Origin: Jannaschia pagri
Lineage (GTDB): Bacteria > Pseudomonadota > Alphaproteobacteria > Rhodobacterales > Rhodobacteraceae
Assembly: GCF_019655435.1 (NCBI RefSeq)
Contig: NZ_BPFH01000005.1
Coordinates: forward strand, 310,001-374,000
DNA length: 64,000 bases
Direction: 5' to 3'
Position numbers and translations under genes: made by a program. Below the pieces are notes generated by a model that saw only the letters and a list, made by a program, of their open reading frames with translations, was not told where the DNA came from and ran no database searches. Below are positions 1-7,990 of this stretch, piece by piece; positions within the stretch are counted from its first letter, which is position 1, and every line of letters begins with the position of its first letter.

Positions 1-1684
1 TGCCTGACGAGATGGCGAGGCCCAGGCCCACACCTTCACCAGGCTTCTTGGTGGTATAAAACGGTTCAAAAAGGTGCTCGGGGTTGTCGATGCCATGGCC
101 GTTGTCGCGCACGGCAATCACCACTTCGTCCCCCATGGTCACCAGCAAATCCAACTCTGGATCTTCAACGCCATTCATGGCGTCCAGGGCGTTCCGCACC
201 AAGTTGATGATGACCTGTTCCAGGCGCAGGCGGTCGGCTAGCACGCGGACTGGCACATCCGGCAGGGCCTGGGTCAGGCGCACCTTCTCTTGGCGCAGCT
301 GCGGCTCCATCAGGGTCAGGGCCGCAGACAGCGCGTCCCGCACATCCACATCCTCAAAAGCCTCACCACCCTTTCGGGCGTAGGACTTCAACTGCCGCGT
401 AATCGCACCCATGCGGTCGATCAGATCGTTGATACGTTGGAAGGACGACAAGGCTTCGTCGGCGCGTCGCCGCTCCAACAACAGGCGCGCCCCAGCCAGA
501 TAGGTCTTCATGGCTGCTAAGGGTTGGTTCAACTCGTGGCTCACGGCCGCCGACATCTCACCCAGGGCCGCCAGCTTCGATGACTGGGCCAGGCTCAACT
601 CGGTCTCCTTCAACTCCTCCTGAACGCGCTTCCGCTCCGCGATTTCGCGGCTGAGCCGGTCATTCAGACGGCGGAGCGCCACAGATTCCCGCTGAAACAA
701 CAGGGACCGGAGCGTTGAGCGACGGTTGAGGAGGTAAAAGCCCAAGGCCAGCAGCAGTGCGAACCCCATCAGGATCAGCGCAAGCACCCCGTTCACCCGT
801 TCCCGGACGCTTTCGTAGGAGGTGAAGCTGACCAGGCGCCATCCGCGAAAGGGAACCCGCGCCTCCATCTGCATGAGGGCCGCGCCGGTGACAAAGCGTT
901 CCTCCAGGTCAGGGCCAAAGGCGCCGGTGGTGGCCAGCGCCCGCTCCAGCGCGGTGGGGACCGACATGGCCTGGAGCGCTTCGTCCAATGGCTTCCCGCG
1001 CCAACGGGGCTCGGTCGAGAGGATCACATTGCCAGCCGCATCGGTCACCGCGACGGCGGCGGTGGTGCCACGCCACCGGCTTTCGAACTGGGCGAGGTCA
1101 ATGCGGACCTGAATCACGCCCAAGGGCTCTGCCCCGTTGCGGACCAGGCGACTCCAACTCGCCTCATAGGCGCCCGTGGCATCGGGGGCCAAGGTAAAGA
1201 CGGTGTCCGTTCGGTCGATGGCCTCCGTGAAGAAGGGCGTCTCCGCATGTAGGCTGCCGAGCTGCGTCCGGTCCGTCGCCGCGACGGTCCGCCCCTCCAT
1301 GTCCAAAAGACGGATCGAGGCCGCGCCAATTTCGTCCACATAAGAGATGAGCCTTTGCGACGAGGCCGAGAAGTCCCGCGCGTTCAGGGCCGAGATCAAC
1401 GTCTGATCCCGCGCCAAGAGCAAGGGCACAACGGAGTTCCGCTGCAACTCCGACAGGATGGCGCCCGCGTAGAGCGATTGCCGAAGCTCCGCCCGGGTCC
1501 GGGTCGTTTCCACGAACTTTTCGGTCAGGTAGCCGTTTGCCACGTAGACCACGGCGATCGCGACCATGACGGTTGAGACGACGATGACCCGGGCCTGCAT
1601 TGGCAGGCGGGGCAGCACACGCTCCGACCCTTCGGCCAACATCCGCCGCGCCCTAGATCGATCCGCTCGTTTACGCCACCACAT
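1..1684 (-). CDS. dctB: DctB-like sensor histidine kinase (C-terminus beyond left edge)
   Basis: The minus strand is open from an ATG at 1684 to the window edge, about 561 codons. A first membrane segment lies at about residues 33-53, a periplasmic sensing region of about 240 residues follows, and a second membrane segment lies near 290-315. A coiled linker leads to an H-box (SHELNQP, His383). Downstream are an N-box (NLVRNALDAM), a G1 box (DNGHGI), an F-box and the start of a G2 box (GVGLGLA), where the window ends. The double-Cache layout and the H-box fit the C4-dicarboxylate sensor DctB, which phosphorylates a DctD-type sigma-54 activator; such a partner may lie beyond the left edge. No clear ribosome site precedes 1684, so the start could also be the ATG at 1642. 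The kinase assignment is secure; the ligand is inferred. Confidence 0.87.
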   Translation of the reverse strand, partial: MWWRKRADRSRARRMLAEGSERVLPRLPMQARVIVVSTVMVAIAVVYVANGYLTEKFVETTRTRAELRQSLYAGAILSELQRNSVVPLLLARDQTLISALNARDFSASSQRLISYVDEIGAASIRLLDMEGRTVAATDRTQLGSLHAETPFFTEAIDRTDTVFTLAPDATGAYEASWSRLVRNGAEPLGVIQVRIDLAQFESRWRGTTAAVAVTDAAGNVILSTEPRWRGKPLDEALQAMSVPTALERALATTGAFGPDLEERFVTGAALMQMEARVPFRGWRLVSFTSYESVRERVNGVLALILMGFALLLALGFYLLNRRSTLRSLLFQRESVALRRLNDRLSREIAERKRVQEELKETELSLAQSSKLAALGEMSAAVSHELNQPLAAMKTYLAGARLLLERRRADEALSSFQRINDLIDRMGAITRQLKSYARKGGEAFEDVDVRDALSAALTLMEPQLRQEKVRLTQALPDVPVRVLADRLRLEQVIINLVRNALDAMNGVEDPELDLLVTMGDEVVIAVRDNGHGIDNPEHLFEPFYTTKKPGEGVGLGLAISSG

Positions 1685-1802
1685 GAGATATAGCTACCGC
1701 GCGGCCCGCACCGTCTCAAGCGAGGTGAGAGCCGTCGGCGGAGCGCTGCCCGCCCCGCACACCCAAAGGCATGTCTTCGCCGAGGCGCTGTAACACAGCT
1801 CA

Positions 1803-1818
1803 CAGACAGATCTGTCTG
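1803..1818. promoter_or_regulatory. Perfect 16-bp palindrome upstream of dctB
   Basis: CAGACAGA followed directly by TCTGTCTG forms a perfect 8+8 palindrome about 120 bp upstream of the dctB start and just downstream of the purQ stop. No T-tract follows on either strand, so an operator is more likely than a terminator. No matching regulator gene is in the window. Confidence 0.35.
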
Positions 1819-1833
1819 GTGAAGTGCGGTCGC

Positions 1834-2502
1834 CTAGACCGCAACCAGCGCTTGGGCCAACCCCGCGAAGAGGGCCGCACCGTCGGTATTCCCATGAGCC
1901 GGATCCGAAGCACGCTCCGGGTGGGGCATCATCCCCAGGACCCGCTTGTTGCTGCTGAGAACACCTGCGATATCATCCGTCGCGCCGTTGGGCGTGTTCA
2001 CGTAGCGAAACGCCACGCGTCCCTCCCCGTTCAAACGGGCAATCGTCTCGGCGTCCGCCGTGTAATTGCCCTCGTGATGGGCGATGGGGATGTCGATGAC
2101 CTGCCCCTTTTCGTAGGGCTGGGTAAAGGCGCTCTCGGTATCTTCGACGCGCAGGCCGACGGTCTTGCAGATATACTTGAGGCCCGCATTGCGCAGGAGT
2201 GCGCCAGGCAGCATCCCGGCCTCGGTCAAAATCTGAAACCCATTGCAGGGCGCGAAGACGTATCCCCCGCGATCCCCGTGGTTGCGCAAAGCTGCCGCCA
2301 CCGGAGACCGCGCCGCAATTGCCCCGCAGCGCAGATAATCGCCATAGCTAAAGCCACCCGGGACGCCAACCAGATCCGTGCCAGGGGGCAATGCCGTTTC
2401 CTTGTGCCAGACCATCTCTGTTTGAAATCCTGCGGCACGGAACGCCACCGCAAGATCGCGGTCGCAGTTGGATCCGGGGAAGACGAGAACAGCGGCTTTC
2501 AT
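1834..2502 (-). CDS. purQ: Phosphoribosylformylglycinamidine synthase, glutaminase subunit PurQ
   Basis: This 222-residue class I glutamine amidotransferase releases ammonia from glutamine for the PurL subunit in the fourth step of de novo purine synthesis. The nucleophile is Cys86 in FAPCNGFQ, and His194 and Glu196 in MMPHPER complete the triad. The N-terminus ([16 protein letters not shown]) is typical, so the ATG at 2502 is chosen over an in-frame ATG 14 codons upstream. PurS and PurL, the partner subunits of the three-part enzyme, are both in this window. Usually purQ sits beside purS; here about 2.3 kb separates them. Confidence 0.97.
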   Translation of the reverse strand: MKAAVLVFPGSNCDRDLAVAFRAAGFQTEMVWHKETALPPGTDLVGVPGGFSYGDYLRCGAIAARSPVAAALRNHGDRGGYVFAPCNGFQILTEAGMLPGALLRNAGLKYICKTVGLRVEDTESAFTQPYEKGQVIDIPIAHHEGNYTADAETIARLNGEGRVAFRYVNTPNGATDDIAGVLSSNKRVLGMMPHPERASDPAHGNTDGAALFAGLAQALVAV

Positions 2503-2941
2503 GGCGACACCTGTCGTTCGAGGTTGTTGGCGCCGCTTTGACACATCTGGACCCGGGGGGCCAGCGGTCGTGGGGTCCCGGATCTCGCCCGCCGCGCCTT
2601 TTGGGGGCTGTTGGGCTGGGAGTATTTTTGCCGAGAAGAAGCTGGGGCGGGTGGCTGTTGCTCGGGGTGGGGCGCGGCTGGGGTGCGGGTTTCGTGTCGG
2701 ATTTTAGGGGAATTGTCGCGGTTTGGTGAGCTGCCGTCGCGCGCCCGTGAGGGCCGTGCGGTTGGGGGATGAGTCTGTGCGTGGGTGCACGTTTATCGCG
2801 CCATTCTCACGCGTCCGTTTGTTGAATGTCAGGCCACGCTCCCGCATATCAATCCCATCAGCAGGGCAACAGCCCAGCACACCGCAACCCACTCCGGCCC
2901 GCCGCAACGCTAACTGGGCCGCTCACATAAGGACTAACACT
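2503..2941. other. Intergenic region between purQ and a divergent exported-protein gene
   Basis: No gene is supported here. The first 200 bases are strikingly G/T-rich on the plus strand and contain a segment at about 2618-2645 (GGGAGTATTTTTGCCGAG...) that resembles a short element I recall as recurrent between genes in Rhodobacteraceae. The remainder should hold the divergent promoters of purQ and the downstream small gene. I cannot place -35/-10 boxes convincingly. Confidence 0.4.
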
Positions 2942-3274
2942 ATGAAAACGCTCATCCTCTCCGCCATCGTCGCCGCCGCTTCCATCGCCGGAGCCGCCTC
3001 CGCCCAAGTGCCCGCAGGCGCCGCCGGGGCCATCGCTTACTTCAACCAGGACATCGACCGCGCCAACGACCGCTCGCGGCTGCCCAGCGGCGATGCAACC
3101 GTGACCGTCTCGACGCGCTCGGGGTCCTTGGGTGAGGCCTTCGCGATCTTCAACGCGACCGAGGACAACGCCAACGACCGGCGCGGGCTGAACGGCGCGA
3201 CCGTCGTCGGCAAGAACACCATCGCCACGGACATCTTTGCCCGCTTCGCCGAGGAGAGCCGCGACGACGACTGA
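2942..3274 (+). CDS. Small exported protein with internal repeat, unknown function
   Basis: The 110-residue product starts with a clear Sec signal peptide (Lys, then a hydrophobic Ala-rich stretch, ASA-Q cleavage near residue 21). The mature part carries two similar units: AYFNQDIDRANDRSRL near residue 35 and AIFNATEDNANDRRGL near residue 70. This suggests an internal duplication built around FN, acidic residues and ANDR. The C-terminus is acidic (ESRDDD). AAGGA lies ahead of the ATG at 2942. The gene is monocistronic, with a strong terminator downstream, and sits between purQ and an alcohol dehydrogenase. I do not recognise the family; a periplasmic or secreted role is the only safe inference. 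Confidence 0.75.
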   Translation: MKTLILSAIVAAASIAGAASAQVPAGAAGAIAYFNQDIDRANDRSRLPSGDATVTVSTRSGSLGEAFAIFNATEDNANDRRGLNGATVVGKNTIATDIFARFAEESRDDD

Positions 3275-3379
3275 TCCTTGAACGACTGCTCCGGCCGGGT
3301 GTCCCCCCGCCCGGTCGGAGTGATGCCGCGCCACCCTCCCCGGTCTCTCCCCCCTCTCTCCGAGGTGCGTTGCGGCACG

Positions 3380-3426
3380 AGCACCCCCCGCCTTCGAGCC
3401 AGAGCGCTCGGGCGGGGGGTGCTTTT
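3380..3426 (+). terminator. Rho-independent terminator
   Basis: A perfect 13-bp stem (AGCACCCCCCGCC with GGCGGGGGGTGCT) encloses an 18-nt loop and runs into TTTT. It ends the small exported-protein gene and lies just before the stop of the opposing alcohol dehydrogenase gene. A second, weaker GC-rich dyad lies at about 3290-3320. Confidence 0.75.
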
Positions 3427-3431
3427 GGTGT

Positions 3432-4466
3432 CTAGCCGGCGAGGTCGGTGACGATGGCAACCCCTGGTGGGGTCGGGCCGTTGAACGCCGCCAATTCGTC
3501 CGACACATCCGACAGCGCGACCTCGCGCGCGATCATGGGGGATATGTCCACGGCGCCGCTGGTGATAAGACCCAGGAGGGACGGATACCGCCAAGACGGC
3601 ATGCCCCGTGTTCCATAGAGCGCAAGATTACCCTGGTAGACGGCAGACATATTCACATCCATCCGGGCCGTATGGCCGGTGGGTAGCCCGACTTGCACGT
3701 GCCGCCCCATGGGACGAAGGCATTCCAGCGAAGCATTGACCGTAGCGGGGATTCCGAGTGCCTCGATTGAGACATGGGCGCCGCCACCGGTTATGTCCTT
3801 GATCTGTGCCGCCGTAGTCTCCCCCGCCAAAACGGCGGCATCCATCCCAAGGCCCATGGCGTGGTCGAGCTTTTCCTGGACCACATCGACCACAACCACA
3901 TGGGCCCCGAGCGCCTTTCCCAAAAGCGCAGCCGAGAGGCCGATGCCCCCAGTTCCGTGAATGGCAAGCCATTCGCCACCCTGAAGCGCCGCTCGGCCCG
4001 TTAATGCGTGCCAAGAGGTCGTTACCCGGCACCCGAGGCCCGCCGCGACGGTGGCCGATAGACCCTCAGGCAAGCGCGCCAGATTGAAATCCCGGGGGAC
4101 GGCCACGTATTCGGCAAAGGCGCCGGGTTCTACAAACCCCGGCAGCCTTTGGTCCAGGCAAGTGTTGGACGCGCCGGACCGGCACTGGGGACAAGACCCG
4201 CAAGACAGAATGAAGGGGGCGACGAGCATATCGCCCACCGCATGGGTCGCATTGGGTCCGGCCTCGATCACTTCCCCACAGTACTCATGCCCGCCGATCT
4301 GGCCGGGTTTGACGCGCGGATGCTCCCCCACCCAGCCATGCCAGTCGGATCGACAGACGCCGCAAGCCTCCACCCGCAGGACCACACCATCGGGCGGGCA
4401 TACCGGATCGGGGACCTCCTCGATGGACAGTGGAGCGTTGTATTCCCGCAGAACCGCAGCGCGCAT
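3432..4466 (-). CDS. Zinc-dependent alcohol dehydrogenase (MDR superfamily)
   Basis: The product is a 344-residue NAD(P)-dependent medium-chain dehydrogenase. Catalytic zinc ligands are visible as Cys38 (GVCRSDWH) and the His60-Glu61 pair (GGHEYCGEV). The structural zinc site is complete (Cys89, Cys92, Cys95, Cys103). The Rossmann motif GTGGIGLSAA lies near residue 174. Two ATGs are two codons apart. The upstream SD, GGGAGGA, is only about one base from the first but about seven from the second, so 4466 is chosen. The substrate is unknown. The gene interrupts the usual purS-purQ neighbourhood and shares no obvious pathway with it. Confidence 0.88.
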   Translation of the reverse strand: MRAAVLREYNAPLSIEEVPDPVCPPDGVVLRVEACGVCRSDWHGWVGEHPRVKPGQIGGHEYCGEVIEAGPNATHAVGDMLVAPFILSCGSCPQCRSGASNTCLDQRLPGFVEPGAFAEYVAVPRDFNLARLPEGLSATVAAGLGCRVTTSWHALTGRAALQGGEWLAIHGTGGIGLSAALLGKALGAHVVVVDVVQEKLDHAMGLGMDAAVLAGETTAAQIKDITGGGAHVSIEALGIPATVNASLECLRPMGRHVQVGLPTGHTARMDVNMSAVYQGNLALYGTRGMPSWRYPSLLGLITSGAVDISPMIAREVALSDVSDELAAFNGPTPPGVAIVTDLAG

Positions 4467-4847
4467 GATCATTCCTCCCGTGATCTTTTGGGGAGGTTAG
4501 CAAGGGTGCGCGCGCGGTCACCCCTATTTCTGTGCGCTGCGGGGATGGCGGAAGTAGGTGAGCCGTAAAGAGTTCGAAGCGTCGGACGGTTTCGAACCTG
4601 GCATCGGTGACGGTTTGTGGTGCCCGACACGGGCCACCGTCTCGCGTGAGCAACGGCGAGGCGCGCGTCAAAGGCGGAGATCAGGCCAGCTTGGATTCGG
4701 TTTTTCCGACCAGCCTAGTTCACCCGATGCAGGCCACACCCCCGAAAAACAGGATGCAGAGACGGTAACGAAATGCCTTGAAGACGACAGCAGAACGATT
4801 GCATGGGGATCCGCAACTAGGCGGTGCCGCCTAATGCGCGACCCCCC
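4467..4847. other. Intergenic region downstream of purS
   Basis: No gene is supported in these 381 bases. Reading frames here have atypical composition and no ribosome site. A perfect dyad TAGGCGG-TG-CCGCCTA lies at 4818-4833, just after the purS stop. It could be a weak terminator stem for purCS, but no T-tract follows. The adh promoter should lie near 4480-4600. Confidence 0.4.
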
Positions 4848-5075
4848 CTACATCTCGATGCGGTAGCTTTCGATGACCGTATTGGCCAGCAGACCTTCAC
4901 ACATGGACCGCACCTGATCCTCGGTCGTCCCCGGCGCCAGGTCCAACTCGATCAGCTTGCCTTGGCGCACACCTTCGACCCCGGAAAACCCAAGGGCGCC
5001 GAGGGCATGGCGCACGGCCTCTCCCTGGGGGTCCAGAACGCCGTCCTTCAACATTACCGTCACCTGGGCCTTCAT
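4848..5075 (-). CDS. purS: Phosphoribosylformylglycinamidine synthase subunit PurS
   Basis: This 75-residue protein is the small structural subunit that bridges PurL and PurQ in the three-component FGAM synthase. It shows the family pattern: an MKAQVTVMLKDGVLDPQG start, then GxEAVRHALGALGF, VRQGKLIEL and a C-terminal CEGLLANTVIESY. The ATG at 5075 is preferred over one 10 codons upstream because the family begins at this Met and a GAGGGTGG stretch precedes it. It follows purC by 44 bp on the same strand and is probably co-transcribed. Confidence 0.95.
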   Translation of the reverse strand: MKAQVTVMLKDGVLDPQGEAVRHALGALGFSGVEGVRQGKLIELDLAPGTTEDQVRSMCEGLLANTVIESYRIEM

Positions 5076-5119
5076 CGTGCCACCCTCGTCTTTTCGTTCG
5101 TTCATGGACCCAAACAGGG

Positions 5120-5881
5120 TCAGTTAATCAATGTGGGCCGCGTCACGGGGCCGGAGTTGGCAGGGAGGACACCCAGCCGTCGTGCCACCTCGGTATAGGC
5201 ATCGGCGAGCGAACCCAGGTCCCGTCGGAACACATCCTTGTCGAGTTTCTTGCCCGTTTCGATATCCCACAACCGGCAGGAATCAGGGCTGATTTCGTCG
5301 GCTAGGATCAAGCGTTGAAAATCGCCGTCCCAAACGCGGCCGATCTCGATCTTGAAGTCGACCAGCTTGATGCCCACCGCCAACATGCAGCCCGACAGAA
5401 AGTCGTTCACCCGCAAGGCAAGCGCGATGATGTCGTCCAAATCCTGCTGGCTGGCCCAACCGAAAGCGATGATATGCTCTTCGGCCACCAGGGGGTCGCC
5501 CAGCTTATCGTCCTTATAGCAGAACTCGATGATGGGGCGTGGCAGCGCGGTGCCCTCTTCGATCCCGAGGCGTTTGGAGAGCGTGCCAGCGGCCACGTTC
5601 CGAACGATCACCTCAAGCGGAATGATCTCAACGGAGCGAATCAACTGCTCCCGCATGTTCAGGCGTTTGATGAAGTGGGTCGGCACGCCGACGGAGGCGA
5701 GACCGGTCATGAAGAATTCCGACAGGCGGTTGTTGAGCACGCCCTTGCCGTCGATCACCGCCTTTTTTTCAGCGTTGAACGCCGTCGCATCATCCTTGAA
5801 GTATTGGACCAAGGTTCCGGGCTCTGGGCCTTCGTAGAGAATCTTGGCCTTGCCTTCATAAAGCTTCTTGCGCCGGGCCAT
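5120..5881 (-). CDS. purC: Phosphoribosylaminoimidazole-succinocarboxamide synthase PurC
   Basis: This 253-residue SAICAR synthetase joins aspartate to CAIR using ATP, a later step of purine synthesis. The N-terminal [12 protein letters not shown] nucleotide-binding hairpin, [17 protein letters not shown], the [10 protein letters not shown] segment and [12 protein letters not shown] are all present. The ATG at 5881 is the family start; frame-open sequence upstream of it is noncoding. It is the first gene of purC-purS and is transcribed divergently from the ATPase inhibitor gene across 136 bp. Confidence 0.97.
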   Translation of the reverse strand: MARRKKLYEGKAKILYEGPEPGTLVQYFKDDATAFNAEKKAVIDGKGVLNNRLSEFFMTGLASVGVPTHFIKRLNMREQLIRSVEIIPLEVIVRNVAAGTLSKRLGIEEGTALPRPIIEFCYKDDKLGDPLVAEEHIIAFGWASQQDLDDIIALALRVNDFLSGCMLAVGIKLVDFKIEIGRVWDGDFQRLILADEISPDSCRLWDIETGKKLDKDVFRRDLGSLADAYTEVARRLGVLPANSGPVTRPTLIN

Positions 5882-6017
5882 ATGCGTTCCTCGGGTCCTT
5901 GGGATCAAAGGCCGCACATAAGCCGATTGCGGCAAAGCCGCAAGCAAAGCGACTTGCAGGGTGGTGGAGAGGGACGCATATCTTTTGGTGTCTGTTCCAA
6001 ACCGGCCGGAGACCGCC

Positions 6018-6338
6018 ATGTCAAACAGCTTTGATGATCGCAAAAAGAGCTTTGAGAATAAGTTCGCCCACGATGCGGAACTGCAATTCAAGGTTGAAGC
6101 GCGCCGCAACCGCCTGCTCGGCGAATGGGCGGGTGATCTGTTGGGCAAGTCGGGCGACGACCTCAGGGCCTATGCGACGGAGGTCGTCAAATCCGATTTC
6201 GAAGAAGCGGGCGACGAAGATGTGTTCCGCAAAGTTTCCGGCGATCTGGGCTCCCACGCGACGGAGGCGGACATCCGCGCCAAGATGGCTGCGCTGAAAG
6301 ATGTGGCAAAACAGCAGGTCATGACCGAGACCGAGTGA
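6018..6338 (+). CDS. F1-ATPase zeta inhibitor subunit (DUF1476)
   Basis: The 106-residue, charged, helical protein opens with [19 protein letters not shown]. That is the signature of the alphaproteobacterial zeta subunit, which blocks ATP hydrolysis by F1FO-ATP synthase through its N-terminal inhibitory segment. The 104-110 aa length is normal. GGAG lies seven bases before the ATG at 6018. The 3' end overlaps the convergent downstream gene by 20 bp. Location beside purC is, as I recall, common in the Rhodobacterales. Confidence 0.92.
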   Translation: MSNSFDDRKKSFENKFAHDAELQFKVEARRNRLLGEWAGDLLGKSGDDLRAYATEVVKSDFEEAGDEDVFRKVSGDLGSHATEADIRAKMAALKDVAKQQVMTETE

Positions 6339-7317
6339 CCCGACGCATCAGCCGACCGGCATCAAACCCGGTCGGCAGACCAAGGCGCGATACCAATCCG
6401 AAAGGTTTGCTCTCCGCGTCACGCTCCGATGCGGGAACCCTGCCCAGCGCTTTGACGGCATTGAACGGGCTGTCTGGGTGAAGCAACGTCCAGCGCGTCT
6501 CCGCGTTTCCCAAACGGCCTCGCGGAACCAAACGGACGCGGTGGCGCTCCGATCCCGATGGCACGCCGTCCAGGACATCACCGTCAGAGAACAGCTCCTC
6601 GCCACGGAGCGCCGCGTCAGCCGTATGCATCAGGAGGGCCATCGCCTCGGCCGCGCGCAAGGGCGTTTGGCGCGTCTCAATTTCGAAACCGGTGAACGCC
6701 GACAGCCCCACCGTCACCGCCGTTGTGTAATCCGCCGCGTCTGCATCGCGGTAGGCCGCTGGACGTACCCAATCGAGCACCGGGATCTGCTGGGCCTGGA
6801 CCGCCGCTACCGGGCGGCGAAAGGCCTCGGGCGTGAACATGCGGTCACACCACGTTAAAGAAATGCCGGTGGTTATCGGAAGATCGGCGAACACGGACGC
6901 GATGGCCGTCACCACGTCGGCGGCACGCAGACGCTTCGTCAGAGCCGCATCCAAGGTGCCAACCGTTATTTCTAGGTGCGCCGTGCTGGTGGCCATGCGC
7001 TCTGCCGCATCGTCCGTCGCCGCCAGGCCCGCCCGACGGAACAGGCGCGACCACTCCAGGGACGGCGGCCCGCCGCCCAGGATGACCCCCGGCCCGATCC
7101 CTTTGCCGCACGCAATTGGGACGGCAGCCACGCCTCCCGTATCAAACGGCAGGTCTGGGATGACATCTGCGCCGGACCAATCGGCAAGGGGAAAATCCTC
7201 GGCCAAGGCCGTCTGGATGTCGTGAACACGGAAATGGAGGCGATCCTCTAGCAGGACGATGGCTTTCAGGGGCTGGCGAGCCGCACTGGGGGCATCGGGG
7301 CGTCGGGACTGAGTCAA
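6319..7317 (-). CDS. DUF4261-like protein of unknown function
   Basis: The 332-residue protein has no signal peptide or membrane segments. Its middle and C-terminal parts match the layout of DUF4261 proteins: HLEITVG near residue 110, ITTGISLTWCDRMF near 150, TTAVTVGLSAFTGFEIE near 200, and a SDGDVLDG...RHRVR stretch near 245. I base this on pattern memory, so the family is probable rather than certain. The start overlaps the stop of the upstream gene by 4 bp (ATGA), so the two are translated as a pair. The 3' end overlaps the convergent zeta-subunit gene by 20 bp. Confidence 0.6.
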   Translation of the reverse strand: MTQSRRPDAPSAARQPLKAIVLLEDRLHFRVHDIQTALAEDFPLADWSGADVIPDLPFDTGGVAAVPIACGKGIGPGVILGGGPPSLEWSRLFRRAGLAATDDAAERMATSTAHLEITVGTLDAALTKRLRAADVVTAIASVFADLPITTGISLTWCDRMFTPEAFRRPVAAVQAQQIPVLDWVRPAAYRDADAADYTTAVTVGLSAFTGFEIETRQTPLRAAEAMALLMHTADAALRGEELFSDGDVLDGVPSGSERHRVRLVPRGRLGNAETRWTLLHPDSPFNAVKALGRVPASERDAESKPFGLVSRLGLPTGFDAGRLMRRVTRSRS

Positions 7318-7772
7318 TGGAGCGTCTCCTTCCGCTGAAGGCGTTGGGCCGCCATTAATCGGATGGCGTGCAATCGGCGGCCATCAATGCCCAACCGACG
7401 GGTCAGAGGGTCGAGAACGCGGTCCGTTTCCTCCTGCGGCGTGCCCCGGGCCAAGGCCACCTCGGTGGCGAGCAAAACGGCCGACACGCCAGCATGCCCC
7501 GTCAGGCGCGCCTCTGCCATTTCCAACAGGGTGTCGCCGCCGTCGGCGTCCAACTCCTCCGTCAGGGCCCCCACCGCGCCGCGCAACGTTGCGAAATCGA
7601 AGCCGGTCAAACCCGGAATGTCGGACGCCGCGCGAGCCACCGTTTCCACCGCGTCGAGGTCGGTCCGGCCATGAACGGCAGATGCGATGACGGCAGGAAT
7701 TAAAATCGCCTTCGCACGTCTGTAGCGGTCGCCATGGCGCGCCGTTGCGCGAAGATCTGCAAAATAGGGCAT
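7314..7772 (-). CDS. TerB-like helical protein, unknown function
   Basis: The 152-residue protein begins MPYFADLRATARHGDRYRRA. It is mainly helical with many Ala and Leu, reminiscent of the tellurite-resistance TerB fold, but conserved TerB metal-binding acids are not obvious. The ATG at 7772 fits the start of the coherent protein composition. The gene is first in a two-gene unit, coupled by ATGA to the DUF4261-like gene, and is divergent from the methionine synthase gene at 7991. The pairing suggests a shared but unknown job. Confidence 0.55.
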   Translation of the reverse strand: MPYFADLRATARHGDRYRRAKAILIPAVIASAVHGRTDLDAVETVARAASDIPGLTGFDFATLRGAVGALTEELDADGGDTLLEMAEARLTGHAGVSAVLLATEVALARGTPQEETDRVLDPLTRRLGIDGRRLHAIRLMAAQRLQRKETLH

Positions 7773-7990
7773 GATAGGTCTCGGATCATGGGTCCTGCTG
7801 GACCTAACCGGCGCCCGGGGCCGCATTCGGGCCAGCCATGGGCCATTTGTTGACAGAGTAAATGGCGGACTAACCACGGGCGCGGTGGGCGGCGAGTTGC
7901 CCTCCGCCTCACGTCCCACTTGAGCAGAATGAATTTGCGTCCAAGCCGCGCAAGCGCCAAACGGCCCGGACAACGACGCCGGAGTCCCAA

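Noticed and set aside
4575-4610. GTTCGAAAC on the minus strand, reminiscent of a tRNA T-loop
   Set aside because: The flanking bases do not pair as a T-stem and no acceptor or anticodon arm can be drawn.
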